A model generated the notes under the pieces. The model was not told the DNA's origin, did not search any database, and saw only the letters and a program-made list of their open reading frames with translations. From Xenophilus sp. AP218F (GTDB taxonomy: Bacteria > Pseudomonadota > Gammaproteobacteria > Burkholderiales > Chromobacteriaceae): a DNA stretch of 58,071 bases. Each line of letters starts with the position of its first letter. The stretch's first letter is position 1. Position numbers and translations under genes: made by a program. Positions 53,206 to 58,071 of this stretch are shown here, piece after piece. The stretch spans positions 1-58,071 of the forward strand of contig NJIE01000012.1 of assembly GCA_002213445.1 (NCBI GenBank). Direction: 5' to 3'.

Positions 53206-53922
53206 CTAATCGAACCAGGCGGCGTCTATGGCCATCACGGTATAGCCGGTCAACGGCCCGGAATAGCGCTCCCGCATGCTGCTACCGGAATCCTCCATGC
53301 GATAGAACACATCCACGAACTCACCGCACAATTGGTTGCCCTGCATCTGCCATGAGTTGCGCGACATCCAGAAATGGCTGCTCTCGGTTGGATAGCGCCC
53401 GTTGAATATCTGCGAGCTGCGGAACGCCATCACGTTGGGCAAGATGAACGCCGGCTTGGCGAAGCTGATCGGCAGGGTGTTGTTGTCGCGGACATTGATA
53501 TTGCCAACCAGCGAGCGGATGCGCAGATGGCGCGCGTTGCTGTTGAAGGTAAGCCGCCCTTGCTCGTTGAACAGTTGCAAACCATAGCCGCCATACGCCG
53601 GCGGCGGGTCGGTGGAAAACAGGTAATAGACGGGGAGCGCCGCGGCCATGCCCGGCGGCCTGGCGATGGTGAGGCTGGTGCCAGGGACATCGACATGGCC
53701 CTCGATGTAGCGGACGCCGCGCGGCTGCCATAGCGGCAGCTGCAAGAAGGCCAGGCAATTGGGCGGCAAGTCCACTTGGTATGTCGTCTGCTGCAGGCCG
53801 CCAAGGTTCACGTCGCGCAACACTCGCCCCATGCCCACGGTGCCGGAAAACCAGGGCGTGATCAGATTGCTGTCCAACAGCAGGTTGCCGCCGTTGTCGC
53901 GGGCTTGCAATCCGTGGCTCAT
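53206..53922 (-). CDS. Tail accessory protein, beta-rich, 238 residues
   Basis: Begins 'MSHGLQARDNGGNLLLDSNL', which resembles the start of the next protein upstream ('MSYGLQVFDGSGRALIDSNV'). Both are beta-rich and follow the fibre, so they look like paralogous tail-tip or fibre-attachment proteins. The C-terminal half is longer here and rich in aromatic residues. Coupled to the upstream gene by an ATGA overlap. Confidence 0.6.
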   Translation of the reverse strand: MSHGLQARDNGGNLLLDSNLITPWFSGTVGMGRVLRDVNLGGLQQTTYQVDLPPNCLAFLQLPLWQPRGVRYIEGHVDVPGTSLTIARPPGMAAALPVYYLFSTDPPPAYGGYGLQLFNEQGRLTFNSNARHLRIRSLVGNINVRDNNTLPISFAKPAFILPNVMAFRSSQIFNGRYPTESSHFWMSRNSWQMQGNQLCGEFVDVFYRMEDSGSSMRERYSGPLTGYTVMAIDAAWFD

Positions 53923-54203
53923 TTGAACACCACCAGATAACGGGTAGACCCGGAAACTCGCCCTCCCCAGGCATAAGGGGAGAGCGTGATGCGCGGGAAG
54001 CCGCTGCTATAGTCGGCCTGCGCGCTGTGGTATCCGCTATTGACCATCAACAGCAGCGCCGTGCAGCCGGCCAGCTGCGGGAAGGCATACACCGCGGTCT
54101 GGTTCGGGGCGGCCGTTAGCACCTGACCGAACATAACCCCTTCGACATTGCTGTCTATCAGCGCCCGGCCGCTCCCGTCGAACACCTGCAAACCGTAGCT
54201 CAT
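53919..54203 (-). CDS. Small tail accessory protein, 94 residues
   Basis: 'MSYGLQVFDGSGRALIDSNV' and a beta-rich body ending 'GSTRYLVVFK'. A shorter paralogue of the 53206 protein. Starts four bases inside the end of the fibre gene (ATGA). Such proteins often cap or chaperone fibres. Confidence 0.6.
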   Translation of the reverse strand: MSYGLQVFDGSGRALIDSNVEGVMFGQVLTAAPNQTAVYAFPQLAGCTALLLMVNSGYHSAQADYSSGFPRITLSPYAWGGRVSGSTRYLVVFK

Positions 54204-57200
54204 AGGTCCAGATTCCCGATCCGCACCCGCAACACGTTGTTCTGGTCGAACACCTTGATCACGTTGTCGGATATTTCGGTGCGGGCGCCGGATGTGGCCG
54301 TGCGCAAGGTGCCGATGCGAGCGCTGATCGCGTCCAGACTGCCCACCGCCATCTTGTCAGCCGTGATGCTGTTGCTGCGGATCATGCCGCCGCCGATCAG
54401 CGTCCCCACTCCGCCCGGCTCCCAGACGCTGGGCTCGGTCTGGTCTGCGCTCGCTTCGCCGAAGTACAGCCGGGTCAGGAACATCCAGCTATCTGCTTGG
54501 CCCGGTTTGGTGCCGTACTTGCGGAAAAGCGGCATCGCAGAGTGGGCGTTGGCAGGGGCGGCAGCCTTCGCCCAGGTTCGGTGATAACCAGTCAGACTGC
54601 GCCCTCCCCTGTTTGTCTCGTCGTTCGGGGTGCCATGAGTTTTGGAGATTTGATTGCCGTCGCGGTCCAGAAACAGGATAGCGGCGTCTAGCTTGCAACG
54701 GTGGGCGCCGGTATAGGCTGACACCTGATACCACTGCCCCGGCACCACCGGGAAGTGGCTTGGTGCGATGTCAATGATCGCGTCGGGGTCATTGTTGCCT
54801 TGGCGCAGGGCAAGGCAATTTCCGGCTATCGGCCGCCAATCGTCATTGGGGATGTTCAGCCCGAAATCGTAGGGCGTGGCGTTCCTGTTCCAATTTACAC
54901 GCCAGTCGTCCAACGACACCGGCGCGGCGTTGCCCAGGAAATTGGACGACGTGCTGACGTTCACCATCATCGCGCTGATGGCGTCGGCGCTCAGGTGCTT
55001 CGCGCCCACGCTGCGCGCCTGCAAGTGCTCGCCGGTCAGCGTTCCCACCTGCACATGGCGGGCGCTGATGCTGTCGCTGGCGATGTGCTGGGCCTGCACC
55101 GCGTTGACGTCGATCTTGGCGGCCGTGATGGCGGCGGTGGCGATGCGGTCGGCGACCACGCTGCCGGCCACCAGTTTTTCCGTTGTCACCGAATTGGCCG
55201 CCAGCTTGTCCACCGTCACCGCGTTGGCCACCAGCTTGTCGGTGGTGATCGCGCCGTTCTGGATCAGCGTGCCGGGCAATACCTCCTCCAACCGCACGGA
55301 CTGCACCGCCATGGTCTTGCCATCTGCCCCGCTGTTGCCGTAGTTGAGGATGACGCCCACCCGGCATTGTGTGGCGTTGGCGGGTATCGGCTTGCTGGTG
55401 CCGACGCCAAAGGTGCCGTCGTATTCCCGGAATTGCCCGTCGCCCGGCGGCGCCCCGTACCAAGGGTAGCCGGACCACGCCGCGCCCCAGCCATTGGACG
55501 GGATGTAGTTGCCGGCCTGATCGTAGAACAGCACCGCCAGATAAGCGCTCCGGTTGTTGCCTGGCCGGCTGTAGAAGTTACCGGTCAACCGGTAAGTGCG
55601 CCGGGCGTCTATCGGCGTCATTTGTTTTTCGCGCAGCCATACTTCGGCGTTGGCCGTTCCCACCGTGTTGTCAGGGTGGACGCAAGTCGGGTGGTTTGCC
55701 CCAGGGGAGAGCGCGCTCGCGCCGAAACGGACTACGCCGCCGCCGCGATTGTTGGTGATCTCCCAGGCCTCTGGGTCGGAAAAATAGGGGTCGCGGTTCA
55801 GGGCGCTGCCGGACGGCTGTATCAGTACCTGGTCGGCGGTGATGACAAAGCCGCTGGTAGTGCCGTCGTTGAATCCCTGGATGCCAGCCAGCTTCTGCCG
55901 CCCGTCCGGTGTTTTTGCGCCCAGCACCATACCGGCCTTGGCCATCAATTTGCCGTCGATGGTGGCGGTGGCCTGCTGCAACACGGTCACGGAGGCTTCC
56001 GCGCCGCCCACGCGCGCGGTCAGCGCGGTAACGTCCTTGGCGTCGGCTTTGTCCTTGACGTTGGTTTCCACGGTGGCGATGCGATCCATGGCAGCGGCCA
56101 TGCTCTCTGCCAAAGCGGGTCGTCCCATGCTCCACGTCCCCGGCACCGTCGCGTCAGCAGTTGCGGCTTCCAACTGCGGCATGACGATGAATAGCCAGGA
56201 ATCGGACCAGCGCGGGTCTGGCAAAGTCGCGTCGCGGCCTATCCGACACACCAGTTTCTTGCAGCCGTTCGGTATGGTCAAGGATGTGGAAACGCGCGCG
56301 AACGCTGAAAGCACCGAGCCTCCGCCCGGCCCATTCGGATTAACCCCCAAGACAGATTTTTCAAGCACATTGCCTGCATCATCCTGGGCCTGAAGCTCTA
56401 CCCAGCCTTTGCAGCGATGGGTTCCCAGGTAGGCGGAAAGGATATATTTCTGCCCGATGGATGGACTGAGCGATTGCTGTAGAACCAATTGCTCATCGCC
56501 GATCGGCGGCGTGTTTTTTTGCTGTAGGAACCAGGTATTGGGGGACGTTTCTGCGGGTTGCAGGCACCATGCGCTGTAGTTCTTTCCACTAGCGAATACC
56601 AGCTTCCCCCCTTTGGTGGACACCACCCATCCGTCGGGTACGCCCGGCCGGGTGCTGACTGAGAAATCGGCGTTAAGCAACAAATTGCCCCCCGCTCCTA
56701 CGGCTTGATCTGCGGTTACGGCCGCTTGCAACTGCTGCACGCTGCTGGCGGAGGCCTTGCCGTCCAGCCCGGCCAGGGCCTGATCGGCCTTGGTGTTGGC
56801 GGCGGCGAGGCTCTGGCCGACGTCGCCGGCGGGCGCGAGGCGGGCGGTCAGCTTGCCGATTTCCTGGGCGTTGGCGGCGTTGGTGGTGGTCAGGGTGGTG
56901 ATCTGCTTCTCCACCGCGGCTTGGTTGGCGGCGACGGTGGCGCTTACGCCTTCGACGCTCAGACCGATGGCCTTGTCCGCGTCGGCCAGTACCCTCAGCT
57001 GGTTGTTGACGGCGGCCTGGTTGTTGCCGACGGTGGCGGCGAGGCCATCGACGCGGCCGGTCAGCGCCTTGTCGGCGTCGGCCAGGGCCGTGATCTGGCT
57101 GTCGGCGGCGGCCTTGTTGGCGCCCACGGCGGCGCTCACTTTTTCGATGCTCTGGCCGATGGCGCGGCCTTCTTCGCTCAGGGTTTTCAGCTGCTTCTCG

Positions 57201-58071
57201 ACGGCGCTCTGGTTCGCGCCGACGGTGGATCGCAGCGCGGTCAAATCCTGCGCGCCGGCTTTGCCCTTCAGGTCGGTTTCCACGGTGGACAGACGCGACA
57301 GGGCGGCGTTGGCACTGTTGCGGGTGGCTCCACTCAACAGATCCGCGATCGTCGGCTCGTTGCCGTCGCACACTTCGAAGCGCGGCAGCGCGAACCACTG
57401 TTCTGCGCCTTCCTCGCCGTAATACTGATACGCCCGGTGAGTGCAAACCTTCGTGCCGGTGGTGAACTTGAAATCGTAATTGCTGGACAAGCGTGCGCCG
57501 GTCACGCCATCGAAGACGCCTGACAAGACGGGATTATTGCCCTGATAATCGCTGGGGTAGATATAACCGACAAACAAGTGCCAGCGCCCCATCGTCATTC
57601 TCTCCCGCGGGAAGCCGCCCAGGAAATACGGGTTGCTTTGTGGAATGCCGTCCGGGATGGTTGAGACATTCCGGGTGCCAAGATAGGCCTTGGCGTTGCC
57701 GCTGACGGGCTTGATCCACACGCTCAGACGATAGTTGCGCTGCTCGTCCACAGGTATATTGTCGTAGTCCCATCCGCCGTCGCCGTTTCCGCCTTTGCCA
57801 ACGCCTCGCCATACCGGCATTTGTTCCCCATACGGTCCCTCCGCCAGGATGATCGAACTTTCGCCCTCATTGTTCTGTTGCGGCCGGTATCCGGGGATGG
57901 GCATCGACGCGCCCGGCCGCCAGCCGCTGGTATCAATCAGGTTGCGATTGGTTTGCGCCTGCAACTGCTGCACGCTGCTGGCGGAGGCCTTGCCGTCCAG
58001 CCCGGCCAGGGCCTGATCGGCCTTGGTGTTGGCGGCGGCGAGGCTCTGGCCGACGTCGCCGGCGGGCGCGA
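54200..58071 (-). CDS. Tail fibre / receptor-binding protein, C-terminal part
   Basis: The frame is open at 58071 and continues, in frame, from 1-1417 if the molecule is circular. It contains repeated coiled-coil shaft units, then three carbohydrate-binding-like modules of the 'NLL.N.DF....PdGW' type (around 57900, 56680 and 55790). Next comes a ladder of 'ITTDKLVANAVTVDKLAANS' repeats (about 55240-54960), typical of trimeric tail tips, then a last binding module and a C-terminal trimer-like end. The mixture suggests a long fibre that binds surface sugars. Confidence 0.8.
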   Translation of the reverse strand, partial: APAGDVGQSLAAANTKADQALAGLDGKASASSVQQLQAQTNRNLIDTSGWRPGASMPIPGYRPQQNNEGESSIILAEGPYGEQMPVWRGVGKGGNGDGGWDYDNIPVDEQRNYRLSVWIKPVSGNAKAYLGTRNVSTIPDGIPQSNPYFLGGFPRERMTMGRWHLFVGYIYPSDYQGNNPVLSGVFDGVTGARLSSNYDFKFTTGTKVCTHRAYQYYGEEGAEQWFALPRFEVCDGNEPTIADLLSGATRNSANAALSRLSTVETDLKGKAGAQDLTALRSTVGANQSAVEKQLKTLSEEGRAIGQSIEKVSAAVGANKAAADSQITALADADKALTGRVDGLAATVGNNQAAVNNQLRVLADADKAIGLSVEGVSATVAANQAAVEKQITTLTTTNAANAQEIGKLTARLAPAGDVGQSLAAANTKADQALAGLDGKASASSVQQLQAAVTADQAVGAGGNLLLNADFSVSTRPGVPDGWVVSTKGGKLVFASGKNYSAWCLQPAETSPNTWFLQQKNTPPIGDEQLVLQQSLSPSIGQKYILSAYLGTHRCKGWVELQAQDDAGNVLEKSVLGVNPNGPGGGSVLSAFARVSTSLTIPNGCKKLVCRIGRDATLPDPRWSDSWLFIVMPQLEAATADATVPGTWSMGRPALAESMAAAMDRIATVETNVKDKADAKDVTALTARVGGAEASVTVLQQATATIDGKLMAKAGMVLGAKTPDGRQKLAGIQGFNDGTTSGFVITADQVLIQPSGSALNRDPYFSDPEAWEITNNRGGGVVRFGASALSPGANHPTCVHPDNTVGTANAEVWLREKQMTPIDARRTYRLTGNFYSRPGNNRSAYLAVLFYDQAGNYIPSNGWGAAWSGYPWYGAPPGDGQFREYDGTFGVGTSKPIPANATQCRVGVILNYGNSGADGKTMAVQSVRLEEVLPGTLIQNGAITTDKLVANAVTVDKLAANSVTTEKLVAGSVVADRIATAAITAAKIDVNAVQAQHIASDSISARHVQVGTLTGEHLQARSVGAKHLSADAISAMMVNVSTSSNFLGNAAPVSLDDWRVNWNRNATPYDFGLNIPNDDWRPIAGNCLALRQGNNDPDAIIDIAPSHFPVVPGQWYQVSAYTGAHRCKLDAAILFLDRDGNQISKTHGTPNDETNRGGRSLTGYHRTWAKAAAPANAHSAMPLFRKYGTKPGQADSWMFLTRLYFGEASADQTEPSVWEPGGVGTLIGGGMIRSNSITADKMAVGSLDAISARIGTLRTATSGARTEISDNVIKVFDQNNVLRVRIGNLDL
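57154..57312. repeat. Fibre-gene direct repeat, copy matching 1-159
   Basis: Identical by eye to the first 159 bases of the window, in the same frame of the fibre gene. Confidence 0.85.

Noticed and set aside
54501-54518. GGTTTGGTGCCGTA inside the fibre gene
   Set aside because: One arm is degraded and it lies in a conserved coding segment without repeated half-sites; kept out of the count.
1-58071. Search for tRNA, rRNA, insertion sequences and chromosomal flanks
   Set aside because: No cloverleaf-like segments, transposase genes or terminal inverted repeats were recognised by reading; a tRNAscan run would settle the tRNA question.

Overview
The window is one 58-kb, GC-rich genome of a temperate podovirus-like phage that looks able to live as a plasmid (a phage-plasmid). 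Codon use and relatives of several genes suggest a betaproteobacterial host, possibly of the Chromobacterium/Neisseriales group; the host guess is weak inference. Both ends of the window lie inside one tail-fibre gene and share its internal repeats. Joining base 58071 to base 1 keeps the reading frame, so the molecule is most simply read as circular, opened inside a repeat.

Layout. (1) 13877 down to 1 and, across the circle, 58071 down to 35610, all on the minus strand: one virion block of about 36 kb. It holds terminase small and large subunits, two tiny membrane proteins, portal, a Tad2/DUF2829-type putative anti-Thoeris protein, scaffold, a CsrA-like RNA-binding protein, N4-gp56-type capsid, adaptors, a tail hub, the repeat-rich fibre, tail accessory proteins, a GNAT protein, a PP-loop (PAPS-reductase-like) protein, internal virion proteins, and a 4,570-residue polyvalent protein. 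That giant combines a transglycosylase, a cytosine methyltransferase-like domain, an adenine methyltransferase, two zincin-like domains and a nuclease-toxin-like domain. (2) 14131-17570, plus strand: a five-gene operon of unknowns ending in a KorA/TrfB-like DNA-binding protein. (3) 17668-21000: the immunity and lytic replication region, with O-like and P-like replication proteins, a Cro-like protein and a CI-like repressor, and four candidate repressor operators. (4) 21060-29320, plus strand: an early accessory operon of small genes, several with zinc-binding motifs, ending in rdgC and an HTH-containing protein. (5) 29330-30852: a dif/lox-like site, a terminator and a tyrosine recombinase. (6) 30940-31785: a YefM-YoeB toxin-antitoxin pair with its operator, and a small gene. 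(7) 31917-33041, minus strand: a lysis cassette. (8) 33075-35603: the plasmid module, with parA, a small partner gene, a TrfA-like initiator and an iteron origin.

Two replication systems therefore coexist: O/P under CI/Cro control for lytic growth, and TrfA plus iterons with ParA for maintenance. Three dispersed regulatory signals tie the genome together. The first is a GGTWTGG-TG-CCAWACC element at twelve places, mostly in short intergenic gaps and nearly always in one orientation to transcription, like stoperators or Kor operators. The second is a small hairpin, CGC-AGGA-GCG, placing a GGA in a loop at or near seven gene starts, in a genome that also encodes a CsrA-like protein. The third is the set of CI operators. 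No tRNA, rRNA or CRISPR array was seen.
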